Notes: generated from the letters alone by a model not told the origin. A stretch of 64,000 nt of DNA from Paralithodes platypus (GCA_032716605.1 CM064571.1:13641751-13705750), one strand, 5' to 3'. Positions 1 through 12,486 are shown, numbered from the stretch's first letter. Program-made: numbers and translations.

Positions 1-2479
1 ATTATGTTCTTTTACCAGCCCTGAGCATGGAAGGCTGAACCACTTGACTGCGGTCAACCTGAGGTATAATAATGTTGTAGCTCCCGCCGCTCGCATTAAC
101 TATCTCTCCGGCCGAATCCTTCTGAGATCGTTTAAACAATTAGCCTAAAAAATCCCGGCGTGTTTTGTTTACGTTACTCTGAAATTTGTATGAAAAGTAG
201 GTAAAAAACCAGGTAGGCCTGAGCTGGCGAGTTCGAAGGCATAGACGAGAAACATGCTTATAGTTTGTCTCCTTCGCTGGCGGTATAGATCCACCGGCGT
301 GGACTGACGAGAATTTTACGGTATATGCAAAAATGCAAAGGTCAAGGCGCCTTTTTGGGACTTTTTCCGGCTCTGATATTACTACGTTAGAGGTGAAGGG
401 TCTTGGTGAGATATCCTTCGTCTCGTAGTGGATAAAGTGACTGATGCCGACGTCGACTAGCTGTCGTCTTTTCGACGAGCTAGCCTAAATTAAACCCAGG
501 TAGCCCTTTGCGAGGTCTCCACCTTGTCACATACCTATGATTAACAGGTAACGTCCGCCGTTGGCCTGGCATGTGGGACTCAATCCGCAGGTGTCCCGGC
601 GGACGTGGGTTACTTGCCCGTTAAACACGGGTAACTCCTGCTTAATGCGAGTTGATCCCTGTTGGCGTCCAGTGCCGGCGGGTTATGTGTTTATTGTCTC
701 GGACAGGGGTAGATCCCAGTGTTGCCTTGATTGCCCTTTCCCTATGTTGAGGAAGGTTTATGGCTGAAAAAACCCACTTCCTGTTGATGTGCTGCCACCA
801 GAACAGTACATTCACACTACTGACTGGATGGGGAGGGGGAGAAAGCACTAACCTATTATCCATAGCTCAGATGCACTAGACGCTCTGGTCCTTGCTGACT
901 CGCACTATCTTTCATTTACCCTTTCTGTAGCCCCACCTTTGTGAGGCTATTGGTAATCTTGTTGTATCGCCGAGCAGCAAAATGTCTTTGACCAAAACAC
1001 AAGGCGACTTGTTTATTGTCAAGAATATCATGAGTTTACTGTGACTAAAGACCGGCGTTGGTGGACTAGGGGTTCTTGAATTACTTTGTTGGAAATATGG
1101 TGCCGCCGGCGGAGGAGAAAGCATATTTGTGCGATGTTTCCTTTGCCTTGGCCGAGAGAGAGTCATGCTTTAACCTGACAAGCGCGATATGACAGTAGGT
1201 GCTAGGGTAGTTATTTGTGCATTTCTAGCCCTGGATTCTGACAGAATTCGTTATATTTACAATATAAACCATTATTTGTTTTCGGTATGCTTTTATTTTA
1301 CATATATGATGTATATATGAACCTTCAAGAGTGCTAAAATAAGTGGGAAAAGCATTTGGGTGGTGAAAAACGAAGATATTGGCCACCCGGTCATAATCTC
1401 AGGCGAGAGAGAGAGACAGGCAGCCTTCCCCTCTCGCTGTCTGGGAGTCAACTGAGGAGAGCGGGGCGGTGTGTGCCGGTGTCTGGGTGTTGCATAACGA
1501 TCTTTTATGCAACCCACTTGTGCTACATTATCGCGGGAGAGAAAAATAACCGATAAATGATGATAATAAGAGGAAAAATAGGTGATAATTGAGGAGGGGA
1601 GGGAGGGGGGAATAAGGTGGGGAAGGAGGGGAGGGGGGTGGGTGAGATTTACATGGATGAGTACTGGAGGGGAATTATCTCACCTAGAGACAAATTCCTT
1701 TGTTTTGATAGGCCCTTTTTTTTTATGGAAGGCTTTTTTTATGGTCCTGCTTCCGTGAGGCCTATCGCGTTCCCTATAGGAAGCCTTCCGTGAGGCCTAT
1801 CGCGCTTGCCGGGTTAAGGAGGGTCTAACCAATCTATTGCTTTTGGGAAAAAATTGTAGGACCTCTTGTCGTCAACCCTTGTTCACTTGTAATTCTAACC
1901 GGTCTAACCTTTCCCACCTTGGATTTCAGGGGAGAACGAGCCCGGGGAACGACCGTATCCTTTCTCTATGTACAGAGAATGAAGAGGCCTCAATATTTAA
2001 AAAAATTGGAAGGTTCTTTCTTCTCTTACCGAGTAAAGGCGGCTGACCTCCGGAATTGCCCCTTTCCTTAAAAAACCCTTACAGGAGCAAGACTCACCTT
2101 TTTTTTTTTTTTTTTTTTTTTTTTTTCTATATTCCAACTTACTTCCTCTCGGGCATAGGCTGAGAGCCTTAACATTCACCGCTTTACAATGAACAGTGAA
2201 GCCCGTGAGGTCTTGTTCCAGTCTAGGGAGTGAGACATGTGAAGCACGTAGAGCACAACGAGCACCTGCCATCTTGCCTTCACATGAGGCACGGTGCTCA
2301 CTCATGACCCGAAACGACCCCATCTCTGAAGCCATCTCGTTCCCGTGCTTCACTGTCTCACCCACTACACTCGGACTCTCACACTTACACACACACAACG
2401 CCACCTGTTGAGTAGATAACTCACCAGGCATTGCACCCCTATAGCATATTTTGAATATGGGAATATTCATACAGTGCTA
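1..2479. other. Repeat debris without a recognisable gene
   Basis: I see no reading frame here with a recognisable domain. The stretch holds low-complexity G-rich sequence near 1590-1640, a T tract at about 2101-2126, and a 20-bp direct repeat (1750-1769 and 1785-1804, spacing 35 bp). The block at about 1293-1640 resembles the block at about 2941-3290. Both carry a GA/CT-rich core and end in a run like 'aaaataggtgataa' followed by G/A-rich sequence, so they look like two diverged copies of one repeat. Confidence 0.5.
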
Positions 2480-2665
2480 TTTAATCAGGGAACAATGAGG
2501 GTATTTTATTGACGTTTCGGTGGGCTTTGTGGTAATGCACTGATACTAGGTACAGCACAAATTCCATCCCAATAATATCTTCCCATTGATACATCGGGAT
2601 TTGAACCCGGGACCTTTGGATTACCAGGCCAGTGGCAAGACCACTCCACCACACCTCCCCACCTT
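2480..2665 (-). repeat. tRNA-derived SINE
   Basis: On the minus strand a pol III A box (TGGTGGAGTGG, 2641-2651) is followed 34 bp downstream by a B box (GGTTCAAATCC, 2597-2607). That is the spacing and consensus of a tRNA internal promoter. The sequence then runs on into a non-tRNA body toward about 2480. The flanks of the tRNA-like part do not pair as an acceptor stem and no proper anticodon arm forms, so this is a SINE head and not a working tRNA. The 3' end is not clearly marked. Confidence 0.7.
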
Positions 2666-4214
2666 ACCGGGGTGAACCTTGAACCTTAGAGATCTCGCAT
2701 ATATATGAAACCTATCCAATAACTAGATGGATCTAGGCCATATTAACTAACATAAACTGGACTGTGTGCATCGTTTGGAATGAGACTGCCCCTTAACCTC
2801 TGAAGTGCGCATGGGGGTAATTGGAAACGTCCCCCTGTGCTGACGTATTTGAGGTGTTTCCGTCACTAAAATATTCATTGTGCCATTAATAGCATTAATA
2901 CTTATCCATATGCGCCTATTATGGGTTGATTATAAAGGTATTAACCTGAAACAACAATAAAACGAGTGAAAACAGCGTTTGGATGGTCAAAATCGGAGAT
3001 ATAGCCCGCGAGTTGTATAATGTATGGGTGAGGCAATCTGCTTTCCCGCCAATTTCCCCCAAGGCCACTGAGACACAGTCGATCGATACTCTCTCTCTCT
3101 CTCTTGCACTCGCTTGCTATCAGTGATGACCACACCCTCCAATCGGATTTCTAATGTTAGCACGAAAATATACCTCAGAATAAGGGAATAACAGGGAAAA
3201 TAGGTGATAACTGAAGGAGAGGAGGAAAGTGGGGAAGGAGGGGAGGTAGAGGACTGAGATTTTGCATGGCCCAGGGGCCAAATAAAAAAAAAAAATATAA
3301 TTTTTTTTTTTTTTTCGATGTCAAAAGTTGATTTTTTTTTTCTCTGACTCTTAAGAGTCTCCCCGCAGTGCGCCGGGGGAACTCTTAAGAGTCTCCCCGC
3401 AGCTCCCGGGTTAACCGGCAGTCGCCTAGACCTCACGACCTTGAGACTCCTTGAGTATACCATGGTCTTCCCACTTCGGACTCGACCACTAGATTATTCT
3501 CTCTGGTGAAAGGTGGTACCGCACCAGTGACAATTCTAAGTGGATTTGTTACCGGTCAAAAGTACACCGGAAGGAGTTATTTCTTAAAACGTCCGTTCGT
3601 GGTTGACGGTATAGTGGGTGAATCCGCCGGTAAACAGGTTAGGGCCAGAACAGCGGTCAGTTCCTGGTAGGTAATGGACGCTCCCGCCGCTAGGCTGGGC
3701 AATTACTCAAGAGCAGTAACGCTTTCTTTGTATTTAAAATTCCTGACCTAGCCAAGAATCGGTTACCCAGATTAGCGAATGGACAATTGAGATCATTAGT
3801 CCCATTGAGCATTCCCGACTGTTCTGTCCCTATCCAATTCCGCCGGGACGTTGCCCGGCAACTTATGTAGGCACCCCTGGTATGTGACCAGGTTTGTGCT
3901 ACTGAGTCTATTCTCGGATCCACTCGCCTTCGCAAGGCCCCGGGAGAGAGAGAGATAAGGAATCTAAAGGTACGGTTGCGGAGGAATAGACGACTGCCAA
4001 ATCGTGGTCGGTGCCTGTTCTTAACTCGTAGTTATGGTGACCTGTTCCCTGCTGACCCCATTACTCTGTGGTCAGTTGTGTCCACATTAGTTGAATTGCC
4101 TGCCTAGTCTCAGTGTTTATCACAGAACCTGTCAAAACCGGAGAAAGAATTGCCCTATGGTAAATATTACCTGGTAAACCTTTCACCATGAGTAACCTTA
4201 GATTTTGTCTAGCA
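2666..4214. other. Repeat debris with short duplications
   Basis: No gene is supported. A 22-bp segment is duplicated (3347-3368 and 3381-3402), joined by a GC-rich spacer. A/T homopolymers lie at about 3286-3315. The second copy of the GA-rich repeat seen near 1.3 kb lies at about 2941-3290. Short frames here have no domain character. Confidence 0.4.
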
Positions 4215-4450
4215 CGGACGGCAACTATAGGTAGCGCCAACAAACTTGACAATTTTCTTGACCCCTTACCTTCTCATAACTCAAAAGGGCCTAGAGCAAA
4301 CTGGCTGTAAATATCCACACCTATTTCCTGGTGGGCTCTTCCCTAATGATAGAAATGTCAGCTCGATTACTTTCATAAATTTTGAGTTATGAGAAGTTAA
4401 GGGGCCAAGAAAATTGTCAAGTTCGTTGGCACCACCTATGGTAAAGCTGC
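4215..4450. mobile_element. Small inverted-repeat element (MITE)
   Basis: Two arms of about 60 bp face each other. The left arm starts near 4225 (CTATAGGTAGCGCCAAC) and the right arm ends near 4441. They differ at only a few positions and both run to the shared inner end 'CTTCTCATAACTCAAAA'. A single-copy centre of about 95 bp separates them. Part of the centre and the inner arm recur in the element at 56706-56940, so the two belong to related families. Outer ends are uncertain by about 10 bp and no target duplication was resolved. Confidence 0.65.
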
Positions 4451-4666
4451 CCGTATGTCCCTGAGTGATCTAGTTGGGTGTGGGAGAAGTAGTCTTTGGA
4501 ATAAAACGATTGTCTCCCTCATCCTTTGATCTGCCTGAGAATCTACTGGTCGGGTGATGGATTGGGCAGTATGGCGAGTGAGGAGGAATGTTGAAAGCCT
4601 TCTGCAAGCATCTGCTCGTAACATAAACTCCCTTTGGAGGTCCTCTAATGGGAGGGTAAGGAAAGG

Positions 4667-6913
4667 TTACTGAAAATCCCATTGTGATAATTGTGGGGAT
4701 GCTAGGAATACACAGATGGAGAACGGGACCCCGCCGGGTTGCATGTCCATTAAATCAAAATCAATTTGGTTGATAGGGGGAATAGCTAGGGAAGGCTGAG
4801 TCGTTAACACTATAGAAAATTGTTGCGCCTCATCTTCCCAATCCACCCACGGACCATAACCTACTTCCCCCAGGTCTAGTTCCTGGTACTGACTTCTCGC
4901 TGGTATGTGTGCCGGAGTTGTAGCCGGTTCCTCATTCTTACAGGAATCATCACCTTGTGAGTCACTCGGCCTGGGGTGGACCAGACCAAGTAGCTCGCCT
5001 GGGGAAGGTGGTAACAGTTGGGCCAGTACATAATTATACAAAATACTCATAATTCCACACATGTGGAATAGCGTTAATTGGTACGTTTAACACCCTACCC
5101 TGTGTGTCTTTGGCCCTAAACTCATTATTTTCACTTGTTTCAATGATCCATTCCCGAGGGACTCGGATCTCCCCAGTCACCGATCTGTGCTTATCACCTG
5201 ACTTTGGTGCACGGACTGGAAACCAAAAGCAGTCCGGCTTCTTTAATTGAGGAAAAATAACTGACATTTGCAGCTGTTTATCTAAAGATGTCTGACCAAT
5301 GACTGACTTTGAACAAGAGGGGGTAGAAACAGAGGCGGTTACTTTACTGTCATCCGCCGAGAAAGTAGGGTCGGTTGGGAAGCCCCGGTTTACTTTATCC
5401 TAGGAGCAAATAGGGAAGGATAACAAGTGAGGTGTAGTTGGTGTCAATGCCAGTACCACCTCTGGGGCTGTCAAAACCCTGACCTTGGCCGGAGTAAGTG
5501 GGACAACATAAATCGCTGGGGCGGTTTCTATTTGACTTGTGAGGTTAAACTGAGAGGATATAGTCACTGTGGTTGAGGTGAGTGGGAGCACAGAGTCGAG
5601 CGGGGGAGCTCCCATCGTTGTAACAGGAGTGTCTCGGGACCTTTTAGGCCTAAAACATTGGTGTAATACATTATGCAAAACTTCTTCTACTTGTTTAGCT
5701 GTGACACCTTGATTGCGAGCTCGCTTTTGGGATTTGGCATGGATCTTATCTCTCCTTTCCCTTTTCTCAATCGCTCCCTTCCCTTCTAAACCCGCCGGGG
5801 ACTTATCTTTGCGCCCCGATGAACCCAAAACTAATACTTCCTCTTCTGGAGAGTTACATAACCGTTCCACCCTTTTACTACGTTCTTCCAACATTGGCCC
5901 CAGCCTACTAGGTGCTAGAATGTTTCTATCCTGTGGGTTCCGGTAATCCGGTGTTCTTACTCTAAAAGGATTGGAGTTTATTGGAGAACAAGGCTTAATG
6001 AACTTTCCTGCCCCTAACTTAGTGCCCCGCTCCGAGGTTGAGTTGTGGGAGGCCAACTGTTCATCCTTTAGATAAGGAAATTGAACTTCTGGTAGTACTG
6101 ACTGATCACACTTAGTGGGGGAAAAAGGAACTGTTGGCAGCAATGTTAAGGAATCTTGTTTGATACTTTTACCTCAGGCTTGCCTAATCTGTTAGACTTA
6201 GTTCTCTCCGATTTTGCTCCGAGGAGACCGGGAAAAAACTCTGGTGCCTCCGAGGCAGAACCCGAGGGGAGCTCTTGGGAGCTGGGCTGGCTCTGTTGTG
6301 AGTTTAGCTCTACTAGCTCTGCACTGGCGTGAACTTCCGCCTTAATGAGAAGCGTTGTCAGCTCCCCGGAGTGCTTCCGTCGCTTGGGAGACCTCGGGTC
6401 CTGAACCGACGGATCTCCTGGTCGCCATGGTGAATGCGGGCTGGACCACTGCCGGACTGCCGGGGATGCCGAACGCGCTCTCTTTGGGTGGGGGTGGGTG
6501 TTCGCCTCATAACAATCCGAGTCCTAATTTGAGTCATTAAAAGTTACTTGCTCTACTGCATATTGAGTCTTAGCTGTATCTGCACCCATTGACTTTATTC
6601 TAAGAGAATCATCAGAAAAGGAGTAAAGTAAGAGTAGTTGCAACAGGTCTGCATTGTCATAATGTAAAATGACGTTAGCTACTCTCTTCGCATATGAGGT
6701 GAATTTGGCATTAATATCTATCAGAGCTACCAGGCATGACAGATCTTCTTTACTTAACCATTCTGAGTACAAGTCTGAACAAACTGGACACTTCTGGGAT
6801 GTCCAGAGAAACTGTGCTCTGTCGATGCAAGTCACACATCTTTCGCAGAGTCTGTGAGTGGTCACTGGTACACGAGAACATGTGGGGGTAGCACAAATTT
6901 TAAAGAGAGGCAT
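4667..6913 (-). pseudogene. Degraded long coding region, cysteine-rich N-terminus, unidentified
   Basis: Four open stretches on the minus strand read as one damaged protein of about 740 codons. A plausible ATG is at 6911-6913. The first about 60 residues hold paired cysteines (CATPTC, CERCVTC, CPVCSDL) like a zinc-binding module. The frame crosses a TAG at 6524-6526 and stays open to about 6170, then shifts. It crosses a second in-frame TAG at 5400-5402 and shifts again near 5040-5060 before ending at 4667. The middle is rich in Ser, Pro and charged residues, and the last about 130 residues are acidic. I do not recognise it. A gag-like ORF1 of a DIRS- or LTR-type element is possible from the zinc-binding N-terminus plus disordered body, but no RT follows on this strand. 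Confidence 0.4.
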
Positions 6914-7416
6914 AATGGTGGACTCACCTCCTCCCCCCCCCGCCGGGAATGCTTCCTTCCTCTGCTTGCTGTGCTGATGTGGATGTGAAGAGTTCTGGAA
7001 ATAAAAATTTCCAGGAATCAATGCTCATAAGTATAAACAGAGAGGTTTACACATCCTAACCCTTCAAGTCCGTCGAAAAATTAGTTCTAGCTCAACCATT
7101 AGTCTAACTTTCCGCCGTCCTTGTAATAGAAGAACCAACAGGTTTCTTCAATCGAGCTGCTTACCTGCGACTAATGTCGCTGACCCAAACAGCAAAAACC
7201 ATGTCTGTTAGCTATCTGAACTTTCTACTGAAGAGTGTGATAGGTAACGACCGCACTGGACTGTGCCACCGAGCGTAAGAAGTCCATACTGGACTGTGTC
7301 GCTGGCGTAAGAAGTCTAATGTGCGTGATCACCAGGGTGAGCTCACTCGGCGAGCCGAGTTCCTCCCTACGGAAATAGCGTTTCCGCCGGAAGGAGCGTG
7401 GGACAGCACACCACAC
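6914..7416. other. Left flank of BEL-1, no gene seen
   Basis: No coding signal. A short imperfect tandem duplication of about 36 bp lies at about 7255-7318, built on 'gactgtg....gcgtaagaagtc'. This is the host sequence, or an older repeat, into which the BEL-1 element went. Confidence 0.35.
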
Positions 7417-8609
7417 TGGGGACAAATATCTCAAGGTATTCCAGAAACCGACCTACCCAAATTCCTGGCCTTCGAATCTTACCCTTCACCACAATTTTTC
7501 TAGGTCTATTGAATTTATTACGAAGGACCACACAGATAAATACCGTTCTGTGAAACGGATAATCAGTCTAATCTGCGAATAAAGAGCTCAGCTGGAGGAG
7601 ACAACAATATGAACAATTAGACTGACAAAGGAAAGATCTTACTTGTTTATTGGGAATCGTGGACTTATCTTTAGCGAGGCGTAGGTGGCAAATGGTCAAG
7701 TAACTGTAAAGAATGTAAAAGCAATTTAATTCACGAAATATGCGCAACTAAATTAGTTATATCTGAATTATTTTAAGAAATTACAAGAGAAAACGATAAC
7801 GAAATTACGGGTTATAATTATTTACCTGTTGTTTTTTGGAGGTCACGCTTCATAACGAATACGTATTTATGTTGACTTAATACGACCCGAAATTAAACAG
7901 CAAATCGTCCTAACTCAACATATTGGCCAATAATGTATTGTTGAACAGCCTAACTAGTTTGTCCATAAAGATCATAGAATAATTTAAAGACAAACATAGA
8001 AGGACTTAGCTGTACACACACGATGTAAGAATTAGTCGTGTGCGATGTTTAACCCTCCAGTATAATCTATGAACTATTAAGGAGATCTGTTCACGGTAAC
8101 TGCTAGGTTGATACTGCCGCTCCTAAATATTTGAGAGCTTTATTTCATTTATTTGCTATATTTATACCTCACCAAACTAAAAACTAAAGCTAAAGGTACA
8201 GCACCAATAATACGTTTGTGAACCAAGAGTCGAATCTCTCGTTTGTGAAACAAGATTCGAATCTCTTGTTTTAATATTTATCTCTAAGTTTCGAACCATC
8301 AGCCAAATTTGAGGATTCGAAGCATTTATAATATATAAATGCTTATATTTATAAAAATTACAAAATAACAGATATAACTATTCTGAATCTATGAATCCGT
8401 AGAGATTAATTGTTTTGTTTGTAGAATAACCCATAATTAGCTTTCGCAAATGTATTTCTGTTCATTAATGAGTAACTGATTAAATTAATATCATATATCG
8501 ATAAATTATCCTTCCCTAAGGAATCCTCTCCTCTAACGAGTAGGAGTAGTATTTGTTCACTTCGGATAATTTTATCGTTTATGTCAGATACTTTTTGTAA
8601 ATTCTGACA
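7417..8609 (-). repeat. BEL-1 3' LTR
   Basis: It matches 27348-28554 along its whole length with about nine substitutions and a few short indels. On the minus strand it begins TGTCAGAATTT and ends in CCCCA (CCACA in the other copy), the usual TG...CA form. The two LTRs are young relative to one another, so the two later insertions inside BEL-1 must be recent too. Confidence 0.9.
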
Positions 8610-8640
8610 TCCTCCGCCGAGAGGAAACAAAATAGAAATA
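8610..8640 (-). promoter_or_regulatory. BEL-1 polypurine tract
   Basis: On the minus strand a purine-rich run (GGCGGAGGA) sits directly before the 3' LTR start at 8609. This is the expected place for the plus-strand DNA primer of an LTR retrotransposon. Confidence 0.6.
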
Positions 8641-8736
8641 TGGAAGGCATAGAATATGAAATCTATGCTATAATCTGAAAGTTGAACTTACTTATGTACC
8701 CATCACCAATTACTATGTACACTATTTACAACATCT

Positions 8737-9026
8737 TTATACAAGCTGTGAGTCTATCAAGGTTTTTATAGATCCTCTTGCTCGCTGTTGAGCTTGCCTT
8801 AGAGGTTGCTTCCTTGTTTGGATTTCCTTTCTCTTCTCAGTTTCTCCAGTGCAGTGTAGTTCCAATGGTATTAGCTTATTTAAAGTCCGAAGGTATTTTG
8901 CTCCCTTCGAGAGCACCTCGACCTTACGACTGATGTCATTCATATCAGGGAACAACTTGGTAATCTTGCCTAAAGGCCACGATGTTCTAGGTCCATCATC
9001 TTCAACAATTACGATGTCCCCAACTT
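8737..9026 (-). pseudogene. BEL-1 integrase C-terminal domain, remnant after internal deletion
   Basis: The frame upstream of 8955 reads as the C-terminal module that follows BEL/Pao integrases, with a run like KVGDIVIVEDDGPR then WPLGKI. That pattern (valine-rich strand, acidic pair, W.LG.I) is typical of this module. It is out of frame with the upstream integrase frame ending at 9027. About 100 residues expected between the integrase NRPLTY motif and this module are missing. The bases 'gttgaagatgatg' occur on both sides of the junction, which suggests a deletion between short direct repeats. Confidence 0.65.
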
Positions 9027-11640
9027 TTAACTTTTGTTCTTGCTTACATCATCTTCAACATAAGTCAAAGGTCTGTTGTTCACCCTTAGTTCAACTTCAG
9101 CTAGGATTGTTCTCAAATCATCTTCACTAACTTTACTTTTGTATAGACTTTTCCGAAGACAATTCTTGATTACACCAATTAATCTTTCATAAAATCCTCC
9201 CATCCATGGGGCTCCTGGAGGTATGAACTTCCATTCAATAGCTCTCGTTTCAAGATGGCTCCGTACTAATGGCTCATTGTAGAGTTCTTTGAAGAAGTTA
9301 GATGTGGATACAAAATTAGATCCATTGTCAGATATAATAGTTTTGGGGCATGATCTTCTTGCTACAAACCTACGGAACAATTGAAGGAAAGTCTTGGCTG
9401 ACATATCCTTAGCTAATTCCAGGTGTACGGCTCGAGAGGTAGCGCAAGTAAAGAGACATATGTAGTACTTTCTTGGGATTGCATCTTCAGTGAACGAGAG
9501 TGTTATACCTCCAGTGTAATCAACACCAACTGTATGAAAGGGTTCAATATGTACAACTCTATCTTTCGGTAAAGGTGGAGGTCCTGGTTGTTTCAAGGTC
9601 CTTCCCTCGATTACCTTGCATACTAGGCAGGTCCTCAGTATACTCTTCACTATTTGTCGACCCTTCGGTATCCAGAATCGAGTTGGAAGCTCTGCTAGAG
9701 TGTCTGCAACACCGCCATGTAGAACATTCTTATGGGTATCGGTAATCAGAAGAGTGGTGAGCCAAGATTTCCGAGGAAGGAGAATTGGGAATTTGGAGTC
9801 CTCGGTCAATTCACTGTTCTGTAGCCTACCTCTGCACCTTATTATTCTATTATGGTCAAGGAATAGGCCTAAATCTTTTACCAATCCATAAGAAGAGTTA
9901 TTTCCTTCTGCAAGATACTTATATTCCTCCTGGTAGCATTTTTTTTTATTTTTTTTTATCCAATACTGTAAACCATCTGGTTCTTCTGCATCAGACTTTA
10001 CCGCTTTGATAAACTTAAATACAAGTTTGGTGATATTCAATATTTTTGCCACAGAGGAAAATCTGCTTGCATCAAAGATGGCAGTTTCTTTGGACATTAC
10101 TTCAGTTGTAATTTTGTTAACTCTTATCACATCTTCTTTCTTCGTTGGCCACTTCCCTGGATTACGTAACCAAGAAGGCCCATGAAACCACAGAGGATTA
10201 GTTTTCATTTCAGTAGTAGTCACTCCTCTGGATAGTAAGTCTGCTGGATTTTCCTTTGAAGGTACATGGTGGAAATGATATTGTGAAGCCAGCTCTCTGA
10301 TATCATTTACCCTGTTCTTAACATAAGGTATCTTGGAGGCATCATTCTTGATCCATTGTAGAGCCGCTGTATTGTCTGACCATATGTGAACATTGTCTAT
10401 CTTTAGATCGGTCAGAGTTTTAAAGATGTAGTGAGCTAGATGTGTGCCTACTTGTAAGGCTGTCAGTTCCATCTGAGGTATTGTCCTTTCTTTCATTGGC
10501 GCAACACGAGCTTTAGATGCCACTAGAACACTCTTCTTCTTACTAACTAGGTAAGCAACTGCTCCATATGCTAGAGTGGAAGCATCACAAAAGATATGTA
10601 GATCGTTGTTCTCATTCACTTCTCCTATTATTCGCGGAATCTTGAATTCTTCTAGTTCTTTCCACTCTTCTTCTAGTTTTCTCCACTCTTCTTTCATATG
10701 TTTAGGTAACTCTTCATTCCAAGGAATTTTCATCTTCCAAGCTTCTCTGACTAACAGTTTTCCTTTGATTGTGATAGGAGTCAAAATACCTAAGGGATCA
10801 AAGGCTGTCGAAACACGAGACAATAATTTCCTTTTGGTTAGAGGAGCTTGCTCCGTTGGCAAGTTTGGCCGTTTTACACTTAAAGTATCCTGCTCAACAT
10901 GCCAGTTTAAGCCGAGGATCTTAGTCTCTGCGGGGACTTTATATTCAGGAAATTCCTCCTCTATTGTTAGCTTTAGTTCAGGATCATTTGTTACCCACAT
11001 TCTCAAAGGCATGTTGGCTTTGCTCATTTCAGTATTGGCACTATTGTAGATATTTTGGAGTTCCTCTTTACTGTTGGTTGTTCCTTGATAATTGTCGACA
11101 TAGAAGCCCTTTCGAATTATGTCTTTGTAGGCACTTTCGGAATTTCTCAGATGAGTATCCAGAGTCGCTTGAAGAAGAAAGGGGCTACTCGTTGCTCCGA
11201 ACAATACAGATTTGAAGCTATACATTGCCATTTGAGGCTCTTCACTTGGCAGATTATCGTACCACAAAAATCTGGTATAATCTCGATCACTTTCTTGAAG
11301 ACCAACTTGCAAAAAGGCTTTACTAATATCTGCAGTGTAAGCAAACTTATTTTGTCTAAACAGCAACAGTGTATCACCTAATTTTTCAGTTAGAGATGGG
11401 CCACTCATTAAACAATCATTAAGTGAAACACTACCCTTTCTCTTGGCACTACAATTGAACACTATCCGAAGAGGTGTTGTAACACTATCCTTTTTAACAC
11501 AATGATGAGGAAGATAATGAGTGTTTTCATTCTTATCTGCGGAGTCAACCTTTTCAATGAAGCCATTTTCCACTTGAGACTTGATGATTTCATCGTAAAC
11601 ATTGAGATTATTGTCTTCCTTTAATGAGTTGGTTAGACTC
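9027..11640 (-). pseudogene. BEL-1 RT, RNase H and integrase
   Basis: An 848-codon open frame (11573-9027) encodes the pol core. The RT has ADISKAF (Asp82) and a YVDN active site (158-161), the BEL/Pao variant of YxDD. RNase H shows FCDAS (Asp330), MELTAL (Glu369) and WSDN (Asp400). Integrase has an HHCC zinc-binding region (about 614-652) and a DDE triad at about Asp685, Asp749 and Glu796. The true frame starts upstream: bases 11574-11640 continue it, after a frameshift from the frame ending at 11641. The integrase ends abruptly after NNRPLTYVEDD because of the deletion described at 8737-9026. All catalytic residues remain, but the element cannot make a complete polyprotein. Confidence 0.88.
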
Positions 11641-11997
11641 TTAATTAAGCTGCCCTAAAGCCATCCCATAATTGTTTGGCAAGGATGGGCAATCCACCTT
11701 CCTCGGTAGTCTGACCCAGTACTGCTTATCATGGTATTGTACCGAATCCAGATAATTCCTGTAAGTTAAACAATCCTCGGGGGCTGGTTTACTGGGATTA
11801 ATGCCGATTGTGTCCAGATCCCACAACTTGTGTATGGGTATTTGTTCCTCTTCCATAATTTGGCTAACTTCAGTAGGAGAAATTTCTGTACACAGTCTGG
11901 CTACCACAGCGGTGGTTTTCCGTTTGTTCATTTCATCACTTGCAATTTTTCCATATATTAGATAACCTCCAGAGCTACTGCACAGTTATACATTATC
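11641..11997 (-). pseudogene. BEL-1 protease-RT linker region
   Basis: The frame carries the conserved linker seen before BEL/Pao RT: LWDLDTIGI, then DKQYWVRLPRK and LPNNYGMALG. The same blocks occur in BEL-2 (LWRLDHIGI, LPTNYGLALG), which supports the call. It joins the protease frame across an in-frame TAA near 11986. At 11641 it ends in a stop, and the next open frame needs a shift to continue into the RT. Confidence 0.75.
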
Positions 11998-12486
11998 AAT
12001 TTCCGTAAGACCATTTATAAACTCTCCATAGTAATCACTTCCTACAACCACATCAATTCCTTCAACTAGGTCACTTCTTATAAACTTATCAGCCAGTTTA
12101 GCTCCTCTAGACCTCAATTTTGTGGCAGTTTTACAGAGACCAGGAATGGATATTTTATCAGGAAGGTCCTCCATTACATCAGCAATAATTCGCTTTCGTT
12201 GATTTCCCCACTTAACCACTACTTTAACCATATCATATCTCTCATAATCACGAGTGAATAAGAATTCAGACACTGACAGTTCCTTGTGGCCACAGATTGT
12301 CAGGTCTAATTTCTCAGCCAAACTGCGCTTAATGAAGCTAACTTGGGGTCCCTGATCAAAGAAAGCTCGGACTTCTGCGTTGGATTTATTTCTCCTGTTT
12401 GAGTCACTGATGATCACTGTGCTTGTTGGTAAGGCTGTGGAGCTGGTCTGAGTGTTTCCTTTAACCGACAGTACAGTTTGTTGCAC
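11986..12486 (-). pseudogene. BEL-1 aspartic protease
   Basis: The frame holds an aspartyl-protease-like active site, FFDQGPQVSFIKRSLAEKL, where intact BEL-2 has LLDQGSQRSFIKRS. The position between the gag zinc knuckles and the RT linker fits the retroelement protease that cleaves gag-pol. The D-Q-G-P sequence departs from the D-S/T-G core of other proteases, but DQG is shared with the intact element here, so only the Pro looks like a lesion. It overlaps the end of the gag frame in another frame. Confidence 0.7.

Noticed and set aside
1997..2470. 157-codon minus-strand frame
   Set aside because: It contains a poly-Lys run from the T tract, overlaps repeats and shows no domain.
2590..2665. 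Functional tRNA gene
   Set aside because: The A and B boxes are good, but the acceptor and anticodon stems do not form, so it is a SINE head.
2987..3463. 158-codon minus-strand frame
   Set aside because: It runs across homopolymers and duplicated repeat sequence and has no domain.
9500..11381. Several plus-strand frames of 70-160 codons
   Set aside because: They are antisense shadows of the BEL-1 RT, RNase H and integrase.
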